Assembly: GCA_900660155.1 (NCBI GenBank)
Contig: CABFPE010000082.1
Location: 1,448,166 to 1,512,165 of the forward strand
From: Hofstenia miamia
Lineage: Eukaryota > Xenacoelomorpha > Acoela > Hofsteniidae
Reading direction: 5' to 3'
DNA length: 64,000 nucleotides
The notes beneath the pieces were generated by a model. The model made no database searches and was not told the origin of the DNA. It worked only from the letters and a program-made list of their open reading frames with translations. Positions 9,943 to 21,299 of the stretch are shown in pieces; position 1 is the first letter of the stretch, and each line of letters opens with the position of its first letter. The position numbers and the translations under genes were made by a program.

Positions 9943-11330
9943 CATTAATTTAGTTTATATGTTTATTTTACATACTTGTTTTATTTGGTAAAATTTAATA
10001 ACAAATGTTTGAATCAGAGAGATAATAATACTCATTAGAAACATAATGGCTTATTTTGTAATAAAGCAAAATAATTTTTCAGAACAAGTTTATGCAAAAA
10101 CTCGCAATTTCTAATATTTAATAAATGTATGTGGTAAAACCCACATACGTGTTTAAGACAACACAAAAATGTAATTTATTCTACACTTTGCTTATAATGG
10201 CCATATATATCTTACTATTGAATTTGTCTATTGTCTTAGTTTATCATCATTGTTGTTGAGGGAATTCTGTAGGAAACAAATGCAATGTGTATTTGCACAT
10301 TATGAATTTCACATAATCATATCAAAATTAATGATTAATAAATTAAGTGATAGATCACAGTATAAAACACATGATAAATAAAGGTTTAAACAAATTCAAT
10401 TAAAATGTGTATTAACAAACAAACAATGTTTCTATTTATGATAAAGTTTATAATTAATGAAACATCAGACAGTAAATTCACAGCAATTCATTAAAATAAA
10501 ATTGATTACATTTTTAAAAGAAATATCTGTAAAACTAACTAGAGTTAATATTGTAAAAAAGCATTAAGAATTAAAACAATATCTGAGATTTAATTATAAA
10601 AATAGCTTACCAAAATGTTTGAAATCTTTCAAGATAGTTCTTTCATCAATGTGAAATCCTGTTATGCTGGATGTGTATATTCATATGTAGTGAAAGTTGC
10701 ATGCTTTAGTAATGTCAACATAAATTTTATCTATATGCATTGTTTGACTGCCAGAATGTAACAAACTATAAACACAGTACAGCCATGTAAAATTCCATTA
10801 TATCACTGTGTGTACAAAGTTGCATCTTTCTACAGACAATTGCTTACATTACATAATTTGTTATCTATTGTTCAAATGTCAAAAATGTATCCAATCATAA
10901 AGATTGTTATCATCTTAACATGAAATCCAAATCACTTTAACAACTAAATAAAACACTTTCAAATCATATAAAACTAGAATTTTTTTACAATCTCAATTAT
11001 TACATGTTTTTCCCAATTTATACAATTATGTAAATGAAAGATGCTACAAAACTAAAAATGAAATAAATATTTTTCAATACGTTTTTCTCATTGAATTCAA
11101 GAATAAAATATTTGCAAGTAGGAATTTTTATATGAAACATTTCAAGATTGTTGATAACATGTTTTGTTATTAGTGTTGTAAATTGGTTGTTAGCATTTAT
11201 TGATACACATATATACAAAACATTTAAAAATATAAATTTTATATTATAAGAAATTGCATACATTTTAAAATTTTATTGGTGTCTTTTATATTAAGAATTA
11301 AATAAATAACAGGTATATGACTTTTCCACA
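9943..11330. repeat. Locus copy B of the diverged segmental duplication
   Basis: Homologous to 7949-9040 in the same orientation, about 1.98 kb away near the left end. It is longer because of inserted stretches (for example about 10.66-10.86 kb). It lacks the middle of the 84-residue frame present in copy A. The divergence shows this is a real old duplication, unlike the exact N-bounded repeats elsewhere. Confidence 0.7.
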
Positions 11331-12430
11331 TTTGTAGACTTACATTCTTTCTGACGCTTTCCATGTTTGTGAATTACATTCCTTTTCTGACATTTTTTCA
11401 CATTTATTACTAAATACTTAATATTAATATATTAAATTATATTATATATAATTGTTAGATAACATTAATTATGTATAATTATATAATTATATATATACCA
11501 CAAGATTTATTATCATCTAGCTTATTTACAACATTTTTAAGCTCATAATAGGAAATTAAGTTGAGTTATATCTGATTTTTTTAGTTCTTCTGGAAATTTA
11601 TAATCAATAATACATTGATAAATGCAATTAGTAATTGTTCTTCAAAAATATGAAAAAACATTTAATAATAAAAAGTACAAATTTATAAGAAGCAATTGAT
11701 TTGTTGGTATGAAGTTTCTTAACCAAGTTTTCTAATTATTAATTGTAGTAAGTATAAAGAAAAATTGTTTTGATGTTTTGATATTATCAGAATTTTTTTC
11801 TTATAAGGTGAGAAATTGAAATTTCCAAGTTCTTTGAATGTTGAATTTGATTTAGTATTTGATTTTTGTCAGTTATGGTTGTATTATTAATGCTTAATTC
11901 AGTTATTTCAGTTTTACATAAGAGTCAAATCAATATATTTGATAAGAAGTTACAATTATTCTACAAGCTAAATATAAAATATATAATAATAATAACTTTG
12001 TGTGTGCATGTCTATATATGTGCTGAGCTCAGTGTTGTTTGTGTCTCTGATTATATTTTGTCAGTGTAAAAGTTCAATTTTTAATGTTTTTCTAAATTTT
12101 TTGTAATTTTTTTTTCACTCTAATCTCATTTTCTAAATCATTCCAAATATTTGAGGCTGCTCAATGAAAACTAGGATTGTAAACTCTGTTGCAAATAAAT
12201 TTATGTGATCATGCATTTATTTTTAAGTAATTATCAAGAAAAAACAGTGATTCTTGGCCATATTTATGCTTAAATAAAATTTAAGCTGCATGTTATTGTA
12301 CTTGATATAATGGGGATAATATATTATACTTATGTCTGTATTCACTAAGATGATCAAGCTTATGTGCACAATTTAATTTTTTTTAATGAACAATGAAAAG
12401 TTTTTGATAATAAATAAATCAATGCAATGA
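11331..12430 (-). mobile_element. Scattered LINE scraps
   Basis: On the minus strand, 11503-11559 reads YYELKNVVNKLDDNKSCG, the conserved segment just before LINE reverse transcriptase (KS-G-D motif). About 12130-12190 reads a C-terminal pattern, AASNIWNDLENEI. The order is wrong for one element, so at least two copies are represented. The rest of this stretch is AT-rich and unassigned. The plus-strand frame at 11866-12069 looks incidental. Confidence 0.4.
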
Positions 12431-12438
12431 AAATCCTT

Positions 12439-13193
12439 CTATAAATCACCAACAACAATGATTGCAATCCATAGAGTTATAAAGTATTTTAGGCATGATT
12501 TTGTAATAAACATAAAAGTTTCACTAGAATTTTGATATTCCAGGTCTTTATAAAAGGTGTTATATATTTGATCCTTAATTAGCAAATTCACCAATGTTGC
12601 ATTGTATTGATCTGGATGAAGGGTTTCTAGATCTTCAAGAAGACTTTCTCTATTTAAACCATAACACTTTGCCTTTGTAAATATCTTAGTTAGTGAATCA
12701 ATGATTAAATTTTTAAAAATCAAAATTCTTAGCAATGAGTAAAATATTTGGCACAGCGCCATCACAACCACTAAAGTATTACTACAATTTTCATCAGATT
12801 CAATGATGAATATATGTTTATTGAGTTTTTTTACTTTTGCACTGCTTGTTAAAAAATCTAATAAAGTAGCCAAGGCAATTGTAAAGAGTAATCTTGAATT
12901 TAATGTTGAAAGATCCTTCAAATATTTTGCTGATTCTGTTAAAGTTAATTTGTATTGTACCAAAGTATCTTGATTCTGAATTCTTAGATCCCCACAAGAT
13001 TTTTCAATTTTTTTCTGAATGTTTAATATAGCATAATTTATTGAGAGAATTGATGGAAGCAAAAATAGCATTTGAACAATCCATACAACAGTCACCATGT
13101 TATATGCTAGAGATATCCCAGTTTGAGCACATTTGTTTATACATAATGTAAAGCCAAGGTTACAACAAGCTAATAGAATCATGTAGATTAAGT
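12439..13193 (-). CDS. Exon of a gustatory-receptor-like membrane protein (copy A)
   Basis: The exon is preceded by a good acceptor (TTTTACTATTTTAG, ending at 13194). It encodes about 250 residues with four or five hydrophobic segments: one around ILLACCNLGF, a second around QMLFLLPSILSINYAIL, a third around LLFTIALATLLDFL, then LVVVMALCQIFYSLL and a final FITLWIAIIVV before the stop. The segment SAKYLKDLSTLNSRLLF resembles the loop before transmembrane helix 5 of arthropod gustatory receptors (L-x-L-x3-N...LL). The stop follows GDL directly. The insect TYhhhhhQF signature is absent, as in many non-insect GR-like proteins. Upstream exons were not found. Its first 90 residues align with the exon at 32831-33096. 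Chemoreceptor function is an inference from pattern only. Confidence 0.5.
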
Positions 13194-13258
13194 CTAAAAT
13201 AGTAAAATTAGCATTTTATATACTTTTCTCTTATTCAATCATCAGCTATCATGCTGGT

Positions 13259-13602
13259 CAGTGACGTCACTGTACATTGTGGCCCAGTGTGAGATTTCAA
13301 AGATGCTCTCCCTCCAATTATATGTATTAAATTTTCAGTACTTGTTTTAGTGAATAGTAGATGATTTTTACTACTTAATACTTGAACATGTGTAGGCAAA
13401 TGTTTGAAAATTGTTTATTAAAAGGTATTATTTTTAATTTTGCCCCAATTTTTTCAATATTCATGCAATTGCTTGATGGTTTTTTGGGCTCCAAATGACC
13501 ACAAATTCCAAACTTAGGGATCCAAAACTTGTGTAAGATTGATTCTAACATTTTTGCCATTTCAGGGCCTTGTCTGACTGCACCTCCTCAGTGACGCCAC
13601 TG
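13259..13602. mobile_element. 344-bp hAT-type MITE
   Basis: The left end CAGTGACGTCACTG and the right end CAGTGACGCCACTG are nearly the same palindrome. The next bases (GGCCCAGTGTGAG on the left, inverted GTGCAGTCAGACAAGGCCCTG on the right) are like hAT MITEs with CAGTGGCGTCACTG ends. I could not recognise an 8-bp target duplication, so the edges may be worn. It sits 66 bp upstream of the acceptor of the chemoreceptor exon, in its intron or 5' flank. The frame at 13375-13560 lies inside the MITE and is not a gene. Confidence 0.5.
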
Positions 13603-13984
13603 TGTATTGCATATTCCTAACTGCATTTAGAATTAAAATTAATGTAATTATAATCTTTTGCTTAATGAAACATTATCATTGTGTTCTTAAATATTATCTG
13701 TAGGAATAGTACAAATATTTTCTTATATATTTTATTAAAACAAATATTAACAATTTTACAGATATTTAAACAACTTAAAATGTTTTGAATCACAAATTTG
13801 CACACTTTTTTTAATATAGTAAAATATTGATAATCAGGGATCTAGAAATTTCTCACTTGCGCAATATCTTTGATTCTAGATTTGAATATATTTTGTTGAT
13901 CTCAAGGTAAATAAATCAAAAGTTGTCCCAAAATCTCTCAAATATTTCCTTTGAAGAAAAGCACCACAGTAGTTAAAGAGACTT

Positions 13985-14110
13985 TCATGAGAGGACACTT
14001 TTTCTGATTTGTCCAGTACATGGTACTATAACTCATGGCATGTGATAGGTCTTGGATATTGACAGGGGTGTTGTAGTGACGTCATGGAAATTGTATATAT
14101 AGTTATTGAT
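13985..14110 (+). promoter_or_regulatory. CRE and TATA-like module
   Basis: ACACTTTTTCTGATTTG and then TATTGACAGGGGTGT repeat the order seen at 9250-9365. They are followed by TGACGTCA, a perfect cAMP-response-element palindrome (14077-14084), and by TATATATAG (14094-14102). The spacing would suit a promoter reading right. No clear exon follows before the fossil at 14.48 kb. About 13610-13985 and 14110-14480 hold only AT-rich DNA. Confidence 0.3.
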
Positions 14111-14480
14111 TCATGTACTTTTACTAGATTTTGTGTTATTTACAGAGGGCCAATTTAATTTACATGTTTACTTTGTTTGCACACATCTTTCTAGTATTTG
14201 TTAACATACATGATATTTTTAGCTGACTTTACAGTTTGTGATAATACATTGTTGACCAATGAATAATGTTCTTATCTATAAAAACTTAAATGCATTTCTA
14301 ATGATTAACAATCAGTGTAATATAATTCATTTCTTCTATACATTACATGAAAAGGACTACATTTCATTTTTCAAATGCACTGCTATTTCATTGTATGAAA
14401 TTTCCTAAATTTGTAATGTTTAATATCTGCAATCATTGTAATTAATTCGTTATTCATGTAGTTGAGTGTACTGAGGTGTT

Positions 14481-16340
14481 TTAAAAATTTAGAAGCACTC
14501 TATCATCTCCATAACCTGTCCCCACTGTCTTCCTCCTACTCAGGAGGTTACTACTGTGATTAGTTTGATTAAGATATGGCTTAGTAGTTTTGCCACTCTG
14601 TTTGTTTGTGGATGATGTCACTGTTGTTTTTCCATGTTCAAATTCTAGCAGTATTCTAAATTCCTTGAATAATTTGCTTTTGAACTGCACTCCTCTACCT
14701 GTTATTATCTTCTCCATCAGTCTGAATGTTAAGAGCCATTCTTTGACTATTTTCTTTGTGACACCTTTTGCCATGGTTGAGTAAAATGGTATTGCTTTGG
14801 AGTATGTTTTGAAATTATCAATTATTATGACTAGTGCATGTTGGTGTCCATCCTCATCTTTTGATAGTGTCTCACTGTCAATGTGCACTATCTCATTGGT
14901 TGATGTTGCAATTATTTTGTCTAGTGGTGCATTCTGTTTTGGGAGGTGTAGTTTGTTATTAAGCAGACATTCTGTGCATTTGTTGATTATGTCTTCTACC
15001 ACTTTCCATATCCCTGTTGGTATGAATCTCATGTTGAAAGTCATCTCCATTTTATTTATGCCATCATGTAGTATTTGGGTATCCCTATCCTCAGATTTTG
15101 GCATTCCATGTAGAGCAATCCCTTGTTATTAATTTTCTAACTATACCTTCTAAAGTAAGAGTATGCCTTCTTGCTGATAAGTATTTCCAGGTTATTCACT
15201 TTTGTTCTTATCTCCTCTAGCATTTTATCTTGGTGCTATTTGCAAATGATTTCATCTTCTGAGATCTTTTACTTAAATTTTATTGGTAATATCAGATGTC
15301 CTTTTCCATTGACATTAATTTTACTTGTACTTGTTGTGTGGTCAAAACTCAAACTTTCTTTTTTCTCTATACTCTTTTAGGGCTTCTCTGGTAGAGTTGT
15401 CCCAAAGTCTGCATTTGTATGTAGCACTCCCTTTCATTATTTGAGTGTGAATTTATTATTTTTTAGGAACTCAATCAATCTCTATGCCATTGATGACTTA
15501 TTGTTTGCAAATTTCCTTAAGAAAGAGAGTTCAGTGCTGTCAGTCTGTACTTGGAAATCTTTTTCAATTAGGAAATGCCTGAATTTCTTAATGCTTTATA
15601 TCAGTGCAAACATTTCCAGTTTGGATGACCCACAGTTCTTTTCTGGTTCTCTCAACTTCCTACTAAGCCATTGGGCAGGGTCTTCTTTTCAATTTTTTAT
15701 CTGTGCTAAGCATGTGCCTATCACCACTTTGCTCATGTCACAGTCTAGTGTGAATGGCTTGGAGTAGTCCAGAATGTTGAATGACAGAGTTTTTGCCAAA
15801 TCAAACTTTATGAGGTCTAGCTCCTCCTGCTCTTACCACATTCACATAAAAGGGATGTTGTTCCTCAGTAGAATTGTCACTTTTGATGATTTTTCTGTTA
15901 GTTTTGGTATTAACATTCCATAATAATTAAAGAACCCCTTGATCTGCTGCAAGTCTTTTCTGTTCTCTGGTTTTTGAATGTCTTTTATCATTTCTCTGGC
16001 ATCCTCCTTCATTACATTATGCTGGTATTCAATTTCTCTTTCAGGATGTCATACATATATCTGATTACTCTCAATCCAGTGTTACAAATTATAGTGAGTG
16101 TTTTATCAAGCTTTTCTATGTGTTCTTCTATTGCTTTACTGGCTACAAGAATGTCATCTATATATGCTGACATTCTGTCATATATTTTGTTTCCAATGTT
16201 TTTTAGTACCTTGGCGACATAGCATTGGAATGTTGATGGAGAATTACATCAGCCAAACGCCATATATAACCATTCAAATAATCCATAAGGCGTGATAAAT
16301 TCAGTTTTTTATATGTAACTTGCAAGGCAATACCTAGAGA
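14481..16340 (-). mobile_element. Ty3/gypsy fossil 1, C-terminal part of pol (integrase, RNase H, RT)
   Basis: A broken copy. On the minus strand the integrase lies at about 14.48-15.1 kb, with a zinc-binding region near KCTECLL and the GRGVQF core motif. RNase H and linker sequence run from about 15.2 to 15.9 kb. Reverse transcriptase with the YIDDIL active-site motif lies at about 16.1-16.3 kb. The remainder of the same kind of element (5' reverse transcriptase, protease, gag) is at 19.3-20.85 kb, so about 3 kb of unrelated DNA lies between. There are many breaks and no LTRs that I could pair, so it is old. Confidence 0.8.
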
Positions 16341-16799
16341 GGCCATGAACTGCTAGTTGAAATTAATTCTGGGCAGATGATTTTTGTTAAAATATAGATA
16401 TATTTATAGTAAATGCACAAAAAAGCTGAATTAATCTTTTATCTTATAACATTGCATTGAATAATAAAAAGCAAGTTAAAGGAAACAAAATGAAAATATT
16501 AATTTCATTTAAATTTCAAAATCTTTTTTGAATCCTTTCAAAAATTTACATATAATTTACTAAAATTGCTCAATAATAAGTCCTTTCAAACAAATTCCAT
16601 TAAGAGAATTAAACATACATTTATGTTCAGAAGCAATTGACCTCATTCCTCTAATTAACTTTCTTAAAAAAATTTTTCTCAACATTTCTGTTGAATGTTG
16701 AAGAACACTACACAAAAAAGAAAATATGACTAACTGATTACAAAGGATTTAAAACCTGCTCTTGAGTAAGTCCTTAAAAAGGAACTATTAGGAACTATT
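16341..16799. other. AT-rich spacer without a recognised feature
   Basis: This stretch starts where the gypsy reading stops and precedes the first exon-like frame of the interrupting block. No repeat, RNA gene or protein pattern was seen. Confidence 0.5.
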
Positions 16800-17050
16800 T
16801 TAAAATGGTAGCTCAATTTTACCAATTTGAGCAATATAGCCACAAACATAAACAAGAATGTTGAGTGTATTTTCATCTTGGTTAGATTGAATTGAGCTTG
16901 CATTCAAACTGTTAATGCAGGAAATTCCTTCTGCATCAAATATAGAATCACATAGCTCACATAAATGAAAACCATCCAAAACTTCCAGTATTCCATTAAG
17001 TTGCAAAAGTAACTTGGCTTGATCAAAGCACAACCTGACTTAGCACTAGC
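16800..17050 (-). CDS. Possible exon of a P-element/THAP9-type protein
   Basis: The frame encodes about 78 residues and ends NILVYVCGYIAQIGKI. A YV-x-GY-x-A segment flanked by leucines is common near the C-terminal end of THAP-containing transposases and their domesticated relatives. The upstream edge has TCAG at about 17035-17038, a weak acceptor. Near the end, GGTAAAAT after GYIAQI could be a donor. A THAP zinc-finger exon lies 2 kb upstream on the same strand, which supports the reading. The catalytic core exons were not found. This may instead be a small part of an unrelated host gene. Confidence 0.35.
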
Positions 17051-17962
17051 TGCTTCACTAATAATTAACTAATATTTTGCCATTACCAGAGAAACTATCA
17101 GCATTCAAATTACTAATTAGTAGCTTCCTAACCTACATGTAAAATAATTAATATAACCAATAGTCTCATTATCAGTCACATTATATTTAACAATTTGGAT
17201 CTAGAAAAAGAATTAATAAATAACTTATGTTTGGCTAACTAGTTGTTTATTGAGTTTATTATCAAATACATGTTTGAGTACCATTGATAGTCAGCTAAAC
17301 AGGTAATCAAAAACTCCTAGTCATACTCATTACCTAAGTGCATTTTCTGATCAGGGGTGAAAAACCTAGAATTGTTCCCATCACGGTACACTGATCACTA
17401 CTCAACATGAACAATTTGATATTGTTAATAATTAAGCAAACCAGGTAACAAAGTAAAATAAGATATCTAAAGAATATACTTTAAGAATTCTTTCAACATT
17501 TCCATCCTCTTTATTCTCTAATCAAAATTAGTACCTGTTGATTTGAATTTTTAAATTAACTAGACACTTGTGCCTAGTTGGCTAAAAATAACAAAAAGTC
17601 ATTTGCCCTCAATGTCAAATTGGCTTCTCAACAAGCACTTGCTTTCATAATTTGTATTTATAATTTATAAATCTTAATGAGCACAATTCATCATTTAAAT
17701 TGCTTAGTTGTTTTTAATAATCTCTTTTTCTTCTTTCAATCTTAGTTCTAGCAGCTTACTTGATGGATTATGCTACATCCAACAAACATATTTGTGTTGA
17801 TGCCCTCTAGTTGTATGTACAAATGTTTGGCTAATACAATAAAACCATTAGTTGTCCACATTAACACATTTGAAAGGTCAATTTGTAAAGATTTTGTACA
17901 ATTTGAAGCTTTGACAGTAACCAAAAATTGAGCTAATTGCCCAATATTACATAAAATACTTA

Positions 17963-18076
17963 GTTGATCTTTATCATCTCAAATAAGTTCAAGTTTCACT
18001 TATATTGAATTGAAGAATTGTTGATCTTTATCATCTCAAATAAGTTCAAGTTTCACTTATATTGAATTGAAGAATT
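17963..18076 (+). repeat. 57-bp tandem duplication
   Basis: Two adjacent identical units beginning GTTGATCTTTATCATCTCAA, at 17963-18019 and 18020-18076. They are unrelated to other repeats here. Confidence 0.9.
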
Positions 18077-18756
18077 TACATTTCCAATATCAAATAGACA
18101 TTAATAAATACATTTGCAAAAATAGATGGTTGGTACAATAGGGACAAGAAATCTTATGTTACAAATTAAGACAGGTTTAATAGTTTTTAGCTCAATAGTT
18201 TGGAAAAAATGGCTTAAGGTAGTTTCTTCATCTAGGCATTTTACTATGACATCATTAAGTTAGTCACAAATGGCTTAACATTATATTACATAAAAACATG
18301 CATATTAGCAATTTGCCAATGAATTCTAATTTAAAGATTATTCAAGACTTTCTTATTGGAGACATCTAATTGGTGAACAATTTGGGGTACAAAAATTAGG
18401 AATAATATAAATTACATAAAAATTTTGCAAAGTAATCACTAGTAACTAAACATAATTAAAAAACATGTAACATGCATTAGGAGTTAAAAATTTTGACCCA
18501 TTTCCAGGCCTGATTCAGAGTAGTGCAATGCATGTAAACATGGAAGAATAAAATGAATTAATGATTAAAAAATAGATGCATATTACTGAAAATGTATAAA
18601 ATGTAAAAGTGAATTAATACAGACCTATAGATTTCTACTACAAAAACATATACATTTTAGTATAATACTTGAAGTTTCTGGTTTCATTTAATAGGTCTGC
18701 TTAGTTTTAGAATCAAACAATTATGCAAATGAAAGAATTCAATTTATATGTATATG

Positions 18757-18758
<2 letters not shown>

Positions 18759-18789
<31 letters not shown>
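18759..18789. repeat. (TA)n microsatellite
   Basis: Uninterrupted TA run. Confidence 0.95.
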
Positions 18790-18791
<2 letters not shown>

Positions 18792-19074
18792 TTGTCTTTG
18801 GGAGACAATTTTGATCCACACCACAATCTGAATGCTTATTTAAAATTCTGAAAATCAAAAATCAATTTTTGATAACATTTGCTTTGATGCAGGACAAGTC
18901 TGCTAGGTCTGAGATATATACATGTATACTATATTTAAAATTTATGTTTACTAAATAATGCATTTGAAAAGATTACAAAAAATTAGTCTAAATAGGATTC
19001 ACATGAGTTTATATAAATGTATATCCTATTCTATACCTTAGACATTAATATATGTAAGAATTGCAATAACTTAC

Positions 19075-19271
19075 AATTGTTTTTTCCTTTTGCAGTCATC
19101 TGGGAAATGTAATCCACACACTGCCTTATTTTGAGTTACATTTGTAATTATATTTAGAAGACTAACTAGCCAAATAGACCATCTTTCAGGATCATTTGGA
19201 AAGCCATAAATTGGAGCATTAGGCTTTGAATAATCAGTTTTGCAACCTGCTACTGAACAGCTTCTACCCAT
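19075..19271 (-). CDS. THAP zinc-finger exon
   Basis: From ATG at 19271 the frame reads MGRSCSVAGCKTDYSK, then IYGFPNDPERWSIWL, then AVCGLHFPDDCK. This fits the THAP C2CH fold: C-x4-C near the start, the FP-x-D-x-x-R-x-x-W middle, and C-x2-HF after the loop. THAP domains bind DNA in P-element transposases and in derived host proteins. The exon ends CAATT followed by GTAAGT, a perfect donor, so it is a first coding exon and the rest of the THAP fold should be in the next exon. The start is chosen because M-x-x-C is usual for THAP proteins. It lies between the two halves of gypsy fossil 1. Confidence 0.72.
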
Positions 19272-19334
19272 GTATTATTAATAATGGTGAAGGCAAAGCA
19301 AACCACATTGCATCACTGTTGGGATTAATGAATT

Positions 19335-20847
19335 TCATTGGTTGCTTTTAATTATGTTTTGTTTATTCAAACTAGTATCAATAACTAAACCTATTTTTGA
19401 TTTCATGCCAAAATGTCTGGAAAATCCCAGCAACCAAGTAAACTTAATGCCCATTAGCAGTTCATAGCTTGTTTCCATATTGCCTTGGTCACTTGGCTCC
19501 ATTGGCACCTGCCAGTATGCTTTGCACAGGTCTATAGCTTTGAAGTATTTGTTTTGCATCACATCATAGAGTGTGTCTTCAATCTGTGGTAGTAATTACT
19601 CTGTTTGTGTTTATTTCTTTCTAATTGTATTTCATGTTATCATCTTTGTTTCTGTTTTCCATCTTGATTTCATGATACTTCAATTGATTTGGGAGCAGTT
19701 GCCCCTTTGAGCTCAGTTTCATTTGATGTTGATAGCACTTCTTCCTGGACCTTGATGGTCTGTTTTTGAAAGTCAATCACACAGTTGTGATTTTTTAAGA
19801 AGTTGCTTCCCAGTATTACCTCATAATGTAGTGAGTTCCTCTGCATGTTGATTAACATTAATGTGTTTGAGAAGACTGTATCTGCAATCTTCAGACTGAC
19901 TTTCTCTCAGCTTCCTTTGGTGTCCAAATAGTCTCCTGATTGATTAATAAGTCTGTGTTTTGTTTTTACCATCAATTCTCTGTGATAGCCTAGTTTATTT
20001 ATGCACTTGCCTGTAATTTATGATATTACAGTGCCTGTATTGACCAAGACCTTCAGTAGTGCCTGCATATTGTTAACAGAGTGACATTGGCTTGTGATAC
20101 GTTTGTTAATACCAAGATGGGTGCTCAGTTTATAAGAGGCAGTGCTACTTTTAGTTTGACTGATATTCCTCTTCTGTCTCTGCTGCTATACATCTTTCTA
20201 CTTCATCTAAATTTGATAAGTCATCTTTGTTGTAGAAGCATTCACCATCATATGTTATGTTTATTCATTTATTGCAATCTTTATTCTAGTAGCCTTTCTA
20301 CCCACATTTGTGGAATCACATATAAGTTTTTTGTAAAGGCGTTTACTGTGCCATTTTTGACCATCACTTTTATTATTCCTGGCATAGCCTTTCTACTTTT
20401 GTCTTTTCTTCCACAATTTCTGTTTTCACTATAGTGCTCTTTGGTGGTGCCCCCAGGCTTTTTGTTGATGCCTTTTCCTTAATTGCATTTTTTCTAGTGT
20501 AATACTCAGTGATAAAGCTTTGCTTATCATTGTTTCTAGAGGATCTATTGTATCACCCTAATTCAGTTTGAATGAATATCGCAATTTGTCAGGTAGCCCC
20601 TTACAAATGTGTGAGAAGAGGCTGTATTTGTTGCAAACATTTTTTCTTGAGCTCAGTTTTAACATGGGTCCCACCAGTTGCATGTATGTGTGTAGCTCAT
20701 TGAATTTGTAACTACAGAGTTTTTACAGCATCAGCTTGTACTGGCTCTTGAAGCTCTCAGTTCCATAATATGATTTAAAGTCTCTAATTAAAAGTTTGTA
20801 GCTGCTTTCAACAGTGTTTTCCAGCATTAAATAGTGCTGGTCACGTG
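19335..20847 (-). mobile_element. Ty3/gypsy fossil 1, gag, protease and first part of RT
   Basis: A broken copy. The reverse transcriptase start lies at about 19.4-19.56 kb, with FKAIDLCKAYWQVPM. Protease-region sequence is at about 19.67-20.05 kb, with VILGSNFLKNHNCVIDF. Gag-type sequence runs from about 20.45 to 20.85 kb, with ICKGLPDKLRY. It is in the same orientation as 14.48-16.34 kb and is probably the same insertion, later split by the THAP-containing block. A MITE interrupts gag at 20848. The decay is strong and no LTRs were paired. Confidence 0.75.
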
Positions 20848-21231
20848 CAGAAAACTTGCCACAAATGAATTTGCCACAAAGAACATTTGCCATAAATATT
20901 TTTCACCACACAGGAATTTTCACCACAGTAGGAAAACCTGCTACATGAGAGATTTCCATACAACATTTTCTTAGGTTCTAGTTGTGACTTGGGTTAGGGC
21001 TTAGGTCTATAAAATATTGGAAAATTTAGGTTTAGATTCTATGGTTTAGGTTTTCAAAACGTCAAGTTGTGACTTGGATTAGGGTTTAGGTATGTAAAAT
21101 ATTATAAAGGGTTTTCTTGTGACATATTATCATTGTGGCAAAATATTCTTTGTGGCAAAATGTTAAGTGTGGCAAGTTTTCTCTGTGGTGAAATATTCTC
21201 TGAGGAAAAATGTTAAGTATGGTATGTGTAA
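20848..21231. mobile_element. MITE or fold-back with CAGAAAACTTGCCACA ends
   Basis: The left arm CAGAAAACTTGCCACA, followed by repeated TTTGCCACAAAGAA, has its inverse on the right (TTCTTTGTGGCAAAATGTTA, then GTGTGGCAAGTTTTCTCTG) near 21146-21185. The centre contains two copies of ACTTGG(G/A)TTAGGG(C/T)TTAGG. No coding capacity. The right boundary is uncertain because GTGGTGAAATATTCTCTGAG continues the pattern. It disrupts the gag sequence of the gypsy fossil, so it is younger than that element. Confidence 0.6.
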
Positions 21232-21299
21232 TATTTTTTGAGACCTGTTTAACAACAAAATTGATTAAAAATTTATAACAAAAATTCTTTAGATATAAT

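Larger units (their letters stand above)
17051..19070. other. Intron-like AT-rich region between two exon-like frames
   Basis: No long frame on either strand. It contains a 57-bp tandem duplication and a TA microsatellite. If the frames at 16.8 kb and 19.1 kb belong to one minus-strand gene, this would be intron plus undetected exons. Confidence 0.4.

Noticed and set aside
14590-16222. Several plus-strand frames over gypsy fossil 1
   Set aside because: They mirror the minus-strand pol sequence and have no features of their own.
20081-20434. 117-residue hydrophobic plus-strand frame
   Set aside because: It lies opposite the gag-protease part of gypsy fossil 1. Its hydrophobic run comes from reading the wrong strand.
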